Counted from the stretch's first letter, positions 17,583 through 31,611 are shown. The stretch is 64,000 nt of DNA from Alsobacter sp045348435 (GCF_045348435.1 NZ_CP157484.1:1798001-1862000); one strand, 5' to 3'. A program made the numbers and translations. Notes: a model not told the origin generated them from the letters alone.

Positions 17583-20500
17583 TCAATCGGCCTTCTGGTA
17601 GGCCGCGCCGCTCGGCGCCGCTGCTGCGGGCCCGATCTGCGCCTCGGGCTCGGCCGGCTGGCGCCGCTTCTGCCCCGAGATCATGGTCTCGATCTTGTCC
17701 AGGTAGAAGTAGACCACTGGGGTGATGTACAGCGTCAGAAGCTGCGAGACGCACAAGCCTCCCACGACGGCGATGCCGAGCGGCTGGCGCAGTTCCGATC
17801 CCGCACCGGACCCGAGCGCGATCGGCAGGGTGCCCAGAAGCGCCGCGAAGGTGGTCATGATGATCGGCCGGAAGCGCAGCAGGGCGGCCTCCCGGACGGC
17901 CGTGAGCGCGTCCGCGCCCTCGCGACGCCGTTCGATGGCGAAATCCACCATCATGATCGCGTTCTTCTTGACGATTCCGATCAGCATCAGAATGCCGATG
18001 ATTGCGATCACCGAAAGGTCGAGGCCGTAATACTGGAGCGCCAGCAACGCCCCAAAGCCGGCTGAGGGAAGGCCGGACAGGATGGTGATCGGGTGGATGA
18101 AACTCTCATAGAGCACGCCCAGCACCATGTAGATGACCAGCACGGCCGCCATGATCAGCAGGCCCTGGCCCTTCAGGGCGTCCTGGAACAGCTGTGCGGA
18201 GCCGGCGAACCCCGTCGTGATGGATGCGGGCAGGCCCGCCTCGCGCTCGACCCGCTTGATCGCGTCCACGGCTTCGCCGAGCGACACGCCCGGCGCCGTA
18301 TTGAACGAGATCGTGACGGCGGGCTGCTGGGATTGCCGGCTGACGGAAAGCGGCCCGACCGCCCGGGTGACGGTCGCGATGGCGTCCAGCGGAACGTTCT
18401 GGTTGTTGCTGTTGCGCACGAACATGCGCGAGAGCGCCGCCGGATCCATCTGGAACGTGCGGTCCGCCTCCATGATCACCTGGTAGTCGTTGGCGGGCGT
18501 GAAGATCGTCGAGATCTGGCGCGACCCGAAGGCGCTGTAGAGCGTCTGGCGGAGCTGGTCGGAGCTCACATTATATTGCGCCGCCTTCTCCCGATCGAGC
18601 TCGACCATCGCCTGCGGGTTGGAGAGCTGCAGGTCGATGTTCACGTCCCGCAGGTTCTCCAGCTGCGTCAGCCTCGCCCGCATGTCCGGCGCGGCCTTGT
18701 AGAGCGCGCCGAGGTCGGCGCTCTGGAGCGTATACTGGTACTGCGCGCGCGATTGGCGGCCCGAGTTCAGGTTGATGTTCTGCACCGGCTGCATCACCAG
18801 CGTGATGCCCGGAATGGCCGCGACCTGCCGCCTGATGCGTGCGATGACGACGTTGACCGGGTCGCGTTGCTCGCGCGGTTTCAACGCCACGAACATGAAG
18901 CCCTGGTTCACGCCGCCGAAGCCTGAATTCGACGTCAGGTAGTCGACGGCGGGGTCCGCCTTGACGATCTCGTTCAAGAGCTGCTGGCGCGCCGACATCG
19001 CCTCGAAGGAGGTGTCGGGCGGCCCCTCCGTCGCGCCGCGGATCAGGCCAGTGTCTTCGATCGGAAAGAAGCCTTTCGGCGTGTCCATGTAGAGCTTGAC
19101 CGTCGCGAAGACTGACGCGAGCGTGAGCAGCAGCACCAGGATGCGCGCCTTCAGCACGAGGTCCAGCGTGACGCGGTAGCTCGTCAGCATGCCATTGATG
19201 ACAGCGTCGACCATGCGTGAGAACAGGCCGGGCTTCGCGTTGGCGTCGTGCCCTTTCAGGATGCGGGCGCACAGCATGGGCGTCAGCGTCAGCGACACGA
19301 AGCCGGAGACCAGGATCGCCACCGAGATGGTTGCGGCGAACTCCCGGAAGACGCGGCCCACGACGCCGCCCATGAAGAACACCGGAATGAACACGGCGAC
19401 GAGGGACAGGGTGATCGAGACGATCGTGAATCCGATCTCGCGCGAGCCGACGAGCGCCGCCTGGAAGGGCTTCATGCCCTCTTCGATGTGCCGGACGATG
19501 TTTTCCAGCATCACGATGGCGTCGTCGACCACGAAGCCGACCGACAACGTCAGCGCCAGCAACGAGATGTTGTCGATCGAGTAGCCCATCACATACATCG
19601 CCGCGAACGTGCCGATCAGCGACACCGGGAGCGCGAGCGTCGGGATGATGGTCGCCGCGATGGATTTCAGGAACAGGAAGATGACGAGGACGACGAGCGC
19701 GACAGACAGCATCAGCGTGAACTGCACGTCGTGGACGGCTTCGCGGATGGGCAGCGACCGATCGTTGAGCACATGCAGGCCGATCGAGGCCGGCAGCTGC
19801 TCACGGTAGCTCGCGATCTTGTCCCGGATCCGGTCCACCACTTCGACGGTGTTCGCGTCCGACTGGCGGAACACCGCCACGATCAGGGAACGCTGGTCAT
19901 TGTACCAGCTCGCCTGCTCATCGTTCTCGACGGAGTCCTTCGTGGTGGCGACATCCTCCAGCCGCACGGGCGCGCCGTTGCGCGAGGCGACGATGAGGTC
20001 GTTGTACTCGGCCGCCTTGCGAAGCTGTCCGGTCGCCTCGATGGTCACGCGCTGGCGCTCGCCGCGCAAGGTGCCGGTGGGCTGGTTGGAGTTGGCCGCC
20101 GAGATGGCCGTGCGAAGGTCCGTGAAGGACAGGCCCCGGGCCGAGAGCGCCTCCGGGTCGACCATGATCCGCACGGCGTATTTCTGCGCGCCGAAGATCA
20201 GCGCCTGCGCCACCCCCGGGATCTGGGAGATCTGCTGCTGCAGCACCGTCTCGGCGTAGTCGTTGACGACCGACAGGGGCTGGGTGGCCGAGGTCACCAC
20301 CAGGAACAGAATTGGCTGGTCGGCCGGGTTGACCTTCCTGAAGCTTGGCGGATTGGGCAGGTCGGCCGGCAGACGCCGCACCGCCGCGCTGATGGAGGAC
20401 TGCACGTCCAGCGCCGCGCCGTCGATGTTCCGGTCCAGATCGAACTGCATCACGATGTTCGTCGAGCCCTGGGTCGACAGGGACGTCATCGACGAGATGC

Positions 20501-20726
20501 CGGAGATGTTGGAGAACTGCCGCTCCAGCGGTGCCGCGACCGACGCCGCCATGGTCTCCGGGCTGGCGCCGGGCAGGGCGGCGGTCACGCTGATCGTGGG
20601 GAAATCGACGCGGGGCAGGGCGGCCACCGGCAATTGCCGATAGGCGAAGAGCCCGAAGATGATGAAGGACAGCGTGATCAGCGTCGTCATCACCGGGCGG
20701 CGGATGCAGAGCTCGGGGAGCGACAT
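17583..20726 (-). CDS. RND efflux permease, HAE-1/MdtB type
   Basis: 1047 residues, full length for an AcrB/MdtB-like proton-driven pump of the inner membrane. It starts with MSLPELCIRRPVMTTLI and the first membrane helix. The periplasmic porter domains follow, then the central helices with VGFVVDDAIVMLENIVRH, which carries the paired aspartates of proton relay. A second porter half leads to the C-terminal helices with GIVKKNAIMMVDFA. The ATG at 20726 lies two bases after the adaptor gene's stop, so the two are one operon. No outer-membrane channel gene is present here. The longer upstream frame overlaps the adaptor and is not coding. Confidence 0.94.
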   Translation of the reverse strand: MSLPELCIRRPVMTTLITLSFIIFGLFAYRQLPVAALPRVDFPTISVTAALPGASPETMAASVAAPLERQFSNISGISSMTSLSTQGSTNIVMQFDLDRNIDGAALDVQSSISAAVRRLPADLPNPPSFRKVNPADQPILFLVVTSATQPLSVVNDYAETVLQQQISQIPGVAQALIFGAQKYAVRIMVDPEALSARGLSFTDLRTAISAANSNQPTGTLRGERQRVTIEATGQLRKAAEYNDLIVASRNGAPVRLEDVATTKDSVENDEQASWYNDQRSLIVAVFRQSDANTVEVVDRIRDKIASYREQLPASIGLHVLNDRSLPIREAVHDVQFTLMLSVALVVLVIFLFLKSIAATIIPTLALPVSLIGTFAAMYVMGYSIDNISLLALTLSVGFVVDDAIVMLENIVRHIEEGMKPFQAALVGSREIGFTIVSITLSLVAVFIPVFFMGGVVGRVFREFAATISVAILVSGFVSLTLTPMLCARILKGHDANAKPGLFSRMVDAVINGMLTSYRVTLDLVLKARILVLLLTLASVFATVKLYMDTPKGFFPIEDTGLIRGATEGPPDTSFEAMSARQQLLNEIVKADPAVDYLTSNSGFGGVNQGFMFVALKPREQRDPVNVVIARIRRQVAAIPGITLVMQPVQNINLNSGRQSRAQYQYTLQSADLGALYKAAPDMRARLTQLENLRDVNIDLQLSNPQAMVELDREKAAQYNVSSDQLRQTLYSAFGSRQISTIFTPANDYQVIMEADRTFQMDPAALSRMFVRNSNNQNVPLDAIATVTRAVGPLSVSRQSQQPAVTISFNTAPGVSLGEAVDAIKRVEREAGLPASITTGFAGSAQLFQDALKGQGLLIMAAVLVIYMVLGVLYESFIHPITILSGLPSAGFGALLALQYYGLDLSVIAIIGILMLIGIVKKNAIMMVDFAIERRREGADALTAVREAALLRFRPIIMTTFAALLGTLPIALGSGAGSELRQPLGIAVVGGLCVSQLLTLYITPVVYFYLDKIETMISGQKRRQPAEPEAQIGPAAAAPSGAAYQKAD

Positions 20727-20728
20727 GC

Positions 20729-21931
20729 TCAGGCTCCCTTGCCGGCGTTCGAGGGCGGCGCGTCGCTCGGGGTCGCGCCGCTCGTCGCTCCCGCTCCGGG
20801 CGCGCCCTTGGTCCTCGGCTCCACCCGGGAGCCGTCCGTGAGCAGCAGCTGGCCGTCGACGACGACCGTTTCCCCGCCCTCCAGGCCGCTCTCGATCACT
20901 GCGTACCCGTCGACCAGCCGGGCCACCTTGACGGGACGCACCTTCGCGACATTGTCGGTCACGACGAACACGAACACGCCCGTCTGGCTCGTCTGCACGG
21001 CCTCGCGCGGCGTCACCACGGCCTCCGGGTCGACCTTCAGGATCACCCGGACATTGCACAGGGCCCCTGGCCAGAGCAGCTCGTTCCCGTTCTCGAAGAC
21101 CGCCCGCATGGTGATCGTGCCGGTGGTCCCGTCCACGGTGTTGTCGAACACCGCGATGCGGCCCTCCGCGCCGACCTTGGATCCTTGCGGCGTCGCGATC
21201 ACGCTCGCCTTGCCGTCGGTCATGGCCTCGCGCAGCTCCGGCATCAGCCTTTGCGGCATCGCGAAGGAGACATAGACGGGGCTGATCTGGTTGATGGTCG
21301 CCAGCGCCAGCGAGCCGTCTCCAGTCTTGGCGATGTTGCCGGCCTTCAGGGCTGCGACCCCGATCCGTCCGTCGAGCGGCGCCCGGATCGTATAGAAGCT
21401 GAGCTGGACCTTGAGGTTCTCGATCGCAGCTTCGTCAGACTGGATCTGCGCGGTGATCGACTGCACCGCCGTGCGGCTGTCGTCGAGCTTCTGCCGCGAG
21501 GCGTATTCGTTGGCGGCCAGCTGCTCGTTGCGCCGTACGTCCCGCTGGGCCTGCTCGAGCTGGGCGCGGGACCGCGCGATATTGGCTTCCGCCTGGCGGA
21601 TCAGCGCCTCCACCTGCCGGGAGTCGAGCTGGAAGAGCAGGTCGCCCTTCTTGACGCGCGAGCCGTCCTCGAAGGGCACGGCCAGGATCTGGCTTTCCAC
21701 GCGGCTGCGAACGGTGACGCTGGCCATTGGCTGGACGTTGCCGATCGTGTCGAAGCGCACCGGCATGGGCCGACGCTCCGCCTTGCCCACCGTTACGGGG
21801 GCGGCGCGAAGCGGCCCCGCGCCGCTGGCTCCGGTCTTCGGGGCGGATGGGGCGGACTGGGACAAAGCCGGTGCTGAGGCGGCCAGAGCGAGGCCGAGCG
21901 ACAGGACGGCCAGGGGATAACGCGACGACAT
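20729..21931 (-). CDS. RND efflux adaptor (membrane fusion protein), MdtA-like
   Basis: 400 residues from the ATG at 21931, preceded by a GGAG at a good distance; in-frame ATGs at 21949 and 21964 are alternatives. A signal peptide (YPLAVLSLGLALAASAPALS) is followed by the adaptor layout: lipoyl half with VRSRVESQILAVPFEDGSRVKKGDLLFQLD, a coiled-coil hairpin rich in Q/A/R (about 95-160), the second lipoyl half (YTIRAPLDGRIG) and beta-barrel domains. It links the inner-membrane pump to an outer-membrane channel. The C-terminus is Gly/Ala/Pro-rich. Confidence 0.92.
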   Translation of the reverse strand: MSSRYPLAVLSLGLALAASAPALSQSAPSAPKTGASGAGPLRAAPVTVGKAERRPMPVRFDTIGNVQPMASVTVRSRVESQILAVPFEDGSRVKKGDLLFQLDSRQVEALIRQAEANIARSRAQLEQAQRDVRRNEQLAANEYASRQKLDDSRTAVQSITAQIQSDEAAIENLKVQLSFYTIRAPLDGRIGVAALKAGNIAKTGDGSLALATINQISPVYVSFAMPQRLMPELREAMTDGKASVIATPQGSKVGAEGRIAVFDNTVDGTTGTITMRAVFENGNELLWPGALCNVRVILKVDPEAVVTPREAVQTSQTGVFVFVVTDNVAKVRPVKVARLVDGYAVIESGLEGGETVVVDGQLLLTDGSRVEPRTKGAPGAGATSGATPSDAPPSNAGKGA

Positions 21932-22303
21932 CGAGACACTCCGGGCCATCGCAGCGGCCTGCATGTAAGATGCAGGGCGCCCATGCGCAGCGTGGCGGGG
22001 ACTGTGCGACTATATACCGGCGCTGCCGCTTGAAAAGCCGGGAAACCCTTGCTGCGCACGGGAAAAACGTCTGTAACGCCAGGCGCTCCGCGCCTGAGCC
22101 GGAACGACGCCGCGCGACGGCGCATGTCCGAGGGGAGGGCAGGGCGGCGAAGCCCTGCGCTGACCTGGCTCAGCGAAACCCTCGCGCCGCCTGAAATGGC
22201 GGTGGAAGACGTTTTTTGAGACGCAGCAAGGCTCCTGGCTGTGGATAAGCGACCGGCGATGCTGCATCGCACCATCCTCGAACGCTTTTTCCAAAAACGG
22301 CGC

Positions 22304-22332
22304 TTGACGTTTGGGTGGGGGGTCGGCATATA
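22304..22332 (+). promoter_or_regulatory. Likely rRNA operon promoter
   Basis: TTGACG (22304-22309) and CATATA (22327-22332) are separated by 17 bases, about 490 bases upstream of the 16S gene; an alternative -10 is TATAGG at 22329. The remainder of 21965-22820 contains no convincing gene and is read as promoter and leader. Confidence 0.6.
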
Positions 22333-22580
22333 GGCCTCACATCGGCGGCGGGACTTGCTCCTGCCGGCGGCCTCCGGCGGGTTCGGGCTTTGGGTTTCAC
22401 CCGGGTTCGAATGACATGCCAGGATGGCTTGGGTCGGCTCCGACGTGTTTGGGGCGGCCGTTTCAAGAACCCACTGTGTGGCGTTCCTCTGAAGCCGACG
22501 GATCGGCGGGTTCCTGATGTTCGGGGGCTTGCGGGTGGGTCGGCCGAAGATCCGTCCCTGCTTCGGCGGGGTGGGTTTTC

Positions 22581-22615
22581 GCGCTCTTTGACAATTTGGA
22601 TGGAAGAAAGAGAAA
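22581..22615 (+). promoter_or_regulatory. rRNA leader boxA-like / conserved leader element
   Basis: The stretch GCGCTCTTTGACAATTTGG followed by GAAAGAGAAACGTGG is the leader element commonly found before 16S genes in Hyphomicrobiales. TTGACA here has no matching -10 at the right distance, so an antitermination or processing role is more likely than a second promoter. Confidence 0.45.
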
Positions 22616-22820
22616 CGTGGACGGCCGTGTCCTTGCGTGATCTCGAAGGGGGTTCTTCGGAGCCTCTGGTAGGGATCGACTGGATCGGCGTACGCGTTTT
22701 GAGCTCACATTTCCGGTTTCGGCTTTCGGGCTGGGACCGGGGTGATGTGAACTCCGTCAATGACGGCGTCGTCCTGATGGGATGACGTGAGATGCGCAAA
22801 GCCAAATGATCTGACTCTTC

Positions 22821-24311
<1,491 letters not shown>

Positions 24312-24475
24312 GCTCCTTCAGAGCGATCCCCTTGTGGGAGAGCCTATCGGCGCACTTGGAACAATGAGCCCAGTCAGGGCTCACTTTGCGGGACATAGCC
24401 GTCCTCGTTTCTCTTTCTTTCCGGATGAGCCCATGGTTTTGGCGTCGCTTCGCGACGCAAAACCCGGGAGATCTT

Positions 24476-24552
24476 GGGCTTGTAGCTCAGTTGGTTAGAG
24501 CGCGCGCTTGATAAGCGTGAGGTCGGAAGTTCGAGTCTTCCCAGGCCCACCA
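24476..24552 (+). tRNA. tRNA-Ile (GAT)
   Basis: 77-base cloverleaf starting GGGCTTGTAGCTCAG and ending in encoded CCA. The anticodon loop CTTGATAAG gives GAT. It lies in the 16S-23S spacer, its normal place. Confidence 0.98.
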
Positions 24553-24698
24553 TTGTTGAGGCGCCTCAAGCGCCGGCGGCGGTCTCCGCCGCCTTGGCTG
24601 ACGCGCAAAAGTGCGCGGCGGCCGGTCGGCCTGGTCCGAAGCCTGCGGCTTCGGGTTTCCAGCTTCGAGCCCAGTCCTCACACTCGCCTGCGGCGAGT

Positions 24699-24774
24699 GG
24701 GGCCATAGCTCAGTTGGGAGAGCGCGTGCTTTGCAAGCATGAGGTCGTCGGTTCGATCCCGTCTGGCTCCACCA
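24699..24774 (+). tRNA. tRNA-Ala (TGC)
   Basis: 76-base cloverleaf starting GGGGCCATAGCTCAG and ending TGGCTCCACCA. The anticodon loop TTTGCAA gives TGC. Second tRNA of the 16S-23S spacer. The 24775-25082 spacer that follows contains the 5' half of the 23S processing stem and no gene. Confidence 0.98.
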
Positions 24775-24785
24775 GCGGGCGACCG

Positions 24786-24803
24786 ATCTCACGATCTCAC
24801 GAC
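24786..24803 (+). repeat. 5' half of a possible 23S precursor processing stem
   Basis: GATCTCACGATCTCACGA in the tRNA-Ala to 23S spacer is complementary over 12 bases (GATCGTGAGATC) to the tandem repeat at 27921-27952 after the 23S gene. Paired, they would enclose the 23S precursor, as expected of an RNase III substrate. Confidence 0.45.
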
Positions 24804-25082
24804 CTTCCCCGTCTCATCCGAAAAGAAACCGAGCTTCGCGGCGTCGTCCTCAGGATGGCGTTCCGCGTGATGTTTGACATTGTGAAGAGGGAACATGTTC
24901 GGACGTTTCGCCCAGCGATGGGCGGGATGGCCAGCCAGCGCTCCGCGCCTGACCGCCGGAGAGCCGGACATGTTTGAAGCAAAAACTGGTCTTTTAAGAG
25001 CGGTGTTGCGAACCATCCTGGACGGGCGCGAGCCTGTCCGGCCGCGCCGAGCGGCGGGTGGGGCGGACATTGTTCATGAGAA

Positions 25083-27890
<2,808 letters not shown>

Positions 27891-27920
27891 TCTCATGGAC
27901 CATGTCCGTGAACAAACGCG

Positions 27921-27952
27921 AGATCGTGAGATCGTTAGATCGTGAGATCGTT
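27921..27952 (+). repeat. Perfect tandem 16-base repeat in the 23S-5S spacer
   Basis: AGATCGTGAGATCGTT occurs twice without a gap (27921-27936, 27937-27952). It can pair with GATCTCACGATC upstream of the 23S gene and, with mismatches, with the CGACCTCA copies at 27962-27992. Its likely role is rRNA precursor folding and processing. Confidence 0.7.
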
Positions 27953-28054
27953 GGGAACGCCCGACCTCACGACCTCACGACCAACGACCTCACGCTCCCA
28001 AATACCAGTTTGCTTCGCCGGTCCTCGCCGACCGGTCCCATGCTGTTCTTCGCC

Positions 28055-28172
28055 GGCCTGGTGGCCCTTGCGAGGAGACCAAACCCGATCCCATCCCGAA
28101 CTCGGCCGTCAAACTCCTCAGCGCCGATGGTACTATGTCTCAAGACCTGGGAGAGTAGGTCGTCGCCAGGCC
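28055..28172 (+). rRNA. 5S ribosomal RNA
   Basis: About 118 bases. The 5' GCCTGGTGGCC pairs with the 3' CGCCAGGCC; internal ACCCGATCCCATCCCGAACT and GAGAGTAGGTCG are the conserved 5S blocks. Ends are approximate by one or two bases. Confidence 0.95.
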
Positions 28173-28259
28173 TGCCAAGAACAGCATCCCTCCTCACAAT
28201 GCCTCACCACCCAAAGGCCCCACAAAGGCCCATACCGGCACGACCCCCAATCACCCTGG

Positions 28260-28323
<64 letters not shown>

Positions 28324-28336
<13 letters not shown>

Positions 28337-29390
28337 ACACTCCCAAAACTCCCCGACGCTCCACAGCGCCGGGGAGTTTTGCGTTCTGGGGCCTGGGCGT
28401 CGCCGTTGGCCTCCAGGACCGCGGCCAGGTCGCCATGCAGAACCGCGTCGAGCCCGGGCCCGTCGGCGCGCGGCCGCAGCTAGCCCTTCTTGATCATCGA
28501 GCGGATGACATCCATGGCCTCGGCCCGGTCGTGCCGTCGAGAACCGCCTCCAGCGTCGCGTGCGGCAGTTGTCGCAGCTCCCCTTCTGGCGGCGCGTCGC
28601 GCAGCCGTAGCGATCCCTTGCCCACCACCGTGTAGCCGCCGCCGCAGCAGCAGGCCCGACAGCAGGAAGCGCGCCCGGTGCGTGGCGTTCAGGGCGGCGT
28701 CGCTCCCAGGTTGGCCGCCGACACGGGCGCGGACTTCGGCTTGGCGCTCCTTCGCCGTGAGCCACAGCTCGTCGGTGACGATGCGCAGCTCCGGAACCGG
28801 GATGGTCTCCCAGAGGTGGGGCGGGTTTGGCCTCGCGACGCGGCGGCCGGTGCGCGGGTCCTTGACATAGGAGCAGCGGTTCCACTCCAGCACGCCGCGG
28901 TAGAGCGCGTTGTGGAGCACGCCCGTGCCGCGCCTCGCCTGGCCGCGCAGCGTGGTGTTGGACCAGGGCCGGCCGCCCGGGCCGGGAACGCCTTCGCGGT
29001 TGAGGTCCTTGGTGATCGCCTCCGGGCTCTTGCCGGCCCCAAACTCGCGGAAGAGCCGCGCCACGACGGCGGCCTCGGCTCGCCGGCGACGCGGCCCTTG
29101 AGCACCCGGCCGAGCTGGCCGCGGCGGGTCTTCTCGCCGAGGTCGCGCAGCGCCATGTGGGCCATCATGCCCATGACGGCGATATGGATCTGGGTCACCT
29201 CGCCGAGCGTGGGGGTGAACAGCCGCTCGCCATGGAAGGCCAGCATGTCCTGCAAATCGGCGGTGTCGGCCAGCCTGCGGCCGAGCCGGTCCACGGCCTC
29301 GCAGATGACGATGTCGAAGCGGCGCTGTCCGGCGTCGGCGGTGAGCTTCTGAAAGCCCGGTCGGAAGCGGCTCGCGCCGCTCAGCGCAGC
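28324..29390 (+). repeat. Direct repeat copy 1 (tRNA-fMet 3' end, terminator, broken recombinase)
   Basis: This segment recurs in the same orientation at 61122-61938. The match begins at GTCCCCGCAACCAA in the tRNA 3' end, continues through the terminator hairpin and recombinase gene, and stops at CTCAGCGCAGC. The second copy is about 250 bases shorter because of an internal loss. Confidence 0.9.
28345..28380 (+). terminator. Intrinsic terminator of the rRNA/tRNA-fMet operon
   Basis: AAAACTCCCC (28345-28354) pairs perfectly with GGGGAGTTTT (28371-28380), with further pairing inside the loop (CGCT/AGCG) and a T-run at the end. It lies nine bases after tRNA-fMet. An almost identical hairpin is at 61143-61178. 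Confidence 0.85.
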
Positions 29391-29519
29391 GTCCGTGTAG
29401 GTGTCGACGACGCGCCAGCCCTGGGCCTGCGCATAGCGCCGGCAGACCTCGATCTGGTCCTCGATCGACGCCTCGCTCTGGCGGTCGCTCGAATAGCGGG
29501 CGTAGATGACGACGCGCAT
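28480..29519 (-). pseudogene. Large serine recombinase (resolvase/invertase family), broken
   Basis: The N-terminus is that of a serine site-specific recombinase: VVIYARYSSDRQSEASIEDQ with the catalytic Ser, then ALSGASRFRPGFQ, DIVICEAVDRLGRRLADT and a helix up to LGRVLKGRVAG. Near 29085 the frame breaks, with loss of about 25-30 residues that usually follow GRVAGG. The next frame continues ARLFREFGAGKSPEAITKDL, the recombinase domain, and a zinc-ribbon-like part. A further shift near 28640 moves DRYGCATRRQKGSCDN into another frame. The end reads AEAMDVIRSMIKKG. Multiple lesions make it non-functional. Copy 2 at 61.3 kb shares the first lesion. Confidence 0.85.
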
Positions 29520-29605
29520 TGGGGGCCCCGGATCGTCACATGGCGAGGAGGTTTATAGATCGGGGGCCGGAGAGCCGCCAAGTCCAGGGGCGATATACGG
29601 GAATC

Positions 29606-30931
29606 TCAAGCCAGAGCGGACAACACGCGTATCGACTCGTCGAGACCTTTCAGATGGCGAGCACCCTGGTCCTGAAAGCGCAGGCCCGATCCGGCCACAA
29701 GGTCGCGCACGGTGCTCGACACGAGAACCTGACCGGCGTTTGCGGCCGAAGCGATCCGTGCAGCGGTGTGCACCGCAATCCCTCCGATGTCGTCTCCGCT
29801 CACTTCAATCTCGCCCGTATGAAGGCCGGTTCTGACCTCCAGTCCGAGCGATTGAATGGTTTCCGCAACGGCCAAGGCGCAGCGGACGGCCCGCGCAGGT
29901 CCGTCGAAGGTGGCCAAGAAGCCGTCGCCGAGCGTTTTGATCTCCTGTCCTCGAGCCCGCAGAATCTCACGGCGGACGAGGTCGTGATGTTGCTCCAGCA
30001 AGGATCGCCATGCCCGATCACCCAGTTCGGCGGCCCGACGCGTGGAGCCCACGATGTCGGTGAACATCACTGTCGCGAGGACGCGGTCCACATCGAGAGC
30101 AGGCCGGAGGCCGGTCACGAACTCCTCGATAGCATCAGCAATATCGCTTGAGTTCTCGCCGACGTAGGGCAGATGATCTGAGCCAGAGAACTCCAATAAT
30201 TTCGCTGACGGAATCCACCGTGCGAGAAAACGGCCACCCTCCACGTTTACGGCTGTGTCTTCCGTTCGATGAAGCACCAAAGTCGGCACTCGGAGGGCGC
30301 TGAGCACACCAGAGATGTCGATTTCACTGTTCATACGCATCAAGGCTAGCGCAGCCGTTGGCGTCGCGCCCACGCGTTCGTGCCTCGCCCATGCTTTCTT
30401 AAAAGTCATGTCGCCGGCCATCGAGGGCGCGTATTTGCCTGCGCTTTCCCCGGTTCCCCACCGATTAGCCACATAATCGCGAAACTGGGCGAGCTTCGCT
30501 TCGGTCGGGTACCAACTGGCGAACTGCGCGAAGGCTCCGTACAGGACAAGGGAGATGCATCGGTCTGGATAGGTGGCTGCGAATAGACAAGCGAGCGAAC
30601 CGCCTTCAGAGATGCCCAGCAGCACCGCGCGCTCCGAGCCGGCTGCGTCCATCACAGCCCGTGCATCGTCCATCCTCTCTTCCAGGCTGGGCAGGTCGGC
30701 CACTCGGTCCGAGAGTCCTGTTCCACGCTTGTCGAAGGTGATCACACGGGCGAAGCGAGCCAAGCGCTTAAGCCATCGCGCGGAGGATGGAGCGTCCCAG
30801 TTTTCCTCCACATTGGAGATAAAGCCGGGGACAACCACCACATCGACCGATCCCAATCCGAAGACTTGATAGGCGATGTGGAATTCGCCGCTCTTGGCGT
30901 ATCGGGTCTCGGGCTCCAAAATCTCCGGCAT
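29606..30931 (-). CDS. Alpha/beta-hydrolase fused to class III adenylate/guanylate cyclase domain
   Basis: 441 residues from the ATG at 30931 (an upstream in-frame ATG at 30985 is possible). Residues about 10-275 form an alpha/beta-hydrolase with nucleophile motif GISEG (Ser108) and a late His253 (SGSDHLPY). Residues about 285-441 form a class III nucleotide cyclase domain with VMFTDIVGST (Asp291 as metal ligand) and IKTLGDGFLATF carrying the second aspartate. The motif RTGLHTGEIE and the GGIAVHTAARI helix follow. No signal peptide or membrane helix is seen. Such fusions are known in rhizobia and mycobacteria; the hydrolase part may sense or process a small ester that controls cyclic nucleotide output, which is inference. 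Confidence 0.88.
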   Translation of the reverse strand: MPEILEPETRYAKSGEFHIAYQVFGLGSVDVVVVPGFISNVEENWDAPSSARWLKRLARFARVITFDKRGTGLSDRVADLPSLEERMDDARAVMDAAGSERAVLLGISEGGSLACLFAATYPDRCISLVLYGAFAQFASWYPTEAKLAQFRDYVANRWGTGESAGKYAPSMAGDMTFKKAWARHERVGATPTAALALMRMNSEIDISGVLSALRVPTLVLHRTEDTAVNVEGGRFLARWIPSAKLLEFSGSDHLPYVGENSSDIADAIEEFVTGLRPALDVDRVLATVMFTDIVGSTRRAAELGDRAWRSLLEQHHDLVRREILRARGQEIKTLGDGFLATFDGPARAVRCALAVAETIQSLGLEVRTGLHTGEIEVSGDDIGGIAVHTAARIASAANAGQVLVSSTVRDLVAGSGLRFQDQGARHLKGLDESIRVLSALA

Positions 30932-31235
30932 CAGCTTGCCCTCGCTCGGGCGCGGTAAGCGAGGGTACAGCTTGGCCCAGCGCACTTCAAAATGGATTTA
31001 GGAGAATGACCCTCTTCGGCTAAAGATCCGGCTCCCATCCTGGGTAGACACTCGCCGCGCAGGGGCAAACTCAGCTTGGGTCAGGGGCCAACCCGAGACT
31101 AGCTCTCCTGATCGACCATGGCCCGAGCCCGTGGGTAGGTATGATCCGCAACGGCGACCAATCTGTAGCTCCATGCTGGCGTTCTCGAATAAGCTCACAA
31201 ACTCGTGTCGCCTCAGAGTTGGGCGGGAGGACAGA

Positions 31236-31611
31236 ATGAGACCCTTTCCTGAGGATCAGCTTCGTGTCTTCCGCCAGGAATATCGATCCGGCATGAGTTT
31301 GGAAGCAATCGCTTGGTTGCACGGTGTATCTCGCTCTGCCCTGTCCGTCCACGCAAGCCGGGAAAGCTGGCCGGGAGCAAGAAGGCCTTCAATCCAAGAA
31401 CAAGAAAGGATCGCATCCGCGCCGGTCGGAGCAGACGATCAGGTCGATCGTCGCTTGCTTGCTCGGCATTCTCGGGAATGGGACCTCGTTCGCAATTTTT
31501 TTGGCGTGTGCTCTGCGAACTGGGGGAGTGGATGCGGCTGAGGCGGCTTACCGTTGCGCTCAAACGTTGAGGCTCATCCAGGAAAAGTTGCCTTGGGTGG
31601 CTCTCGACTAG
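31236..31611 (+). pseudogene. HTH-domain protein with one frameshift at a T7 tract
   Basis: From an ATG at 31236 preceded by GGGAGG, the frame reads PEDQLRVFRQEYRSGMSLEA then IAWLHGVSRSALSVHASRE, a helix-turn-helix. It continues to ARHSREWDLVRN, where a run of seven T (about 31495-31501) occurs. In the frame reached by dropping one T the protein goes on FLACALRTGGVDAAEAAYRC to a TAG at 31611, giving about 125 residues that read as one coherent protein. As written, the gene stops at 31541. It resembles small terminase-like or phage-type HTH proteins, but I cannot name the family. Confidence 0.55.

Noticed and set aside
19248..21275. Large plus-strand frame opposite the RND pump genes
   Set aside because: His/Arg/Asp-rich antisense of two well-supported genes.
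22588..22615. TTGACA at 22588 as an additional rRNA promoter
   Set aside because: No -10 at the correct distance; the surrounding sequence is the conserved rRNA leader element.
27915..27995. CRISPR-like array from the repeats in the 23S-5S spacer
   Set aside because: Repeats are only 8-16 bases, directly adjacent and without spacers; they fit an rRNA processing stem.
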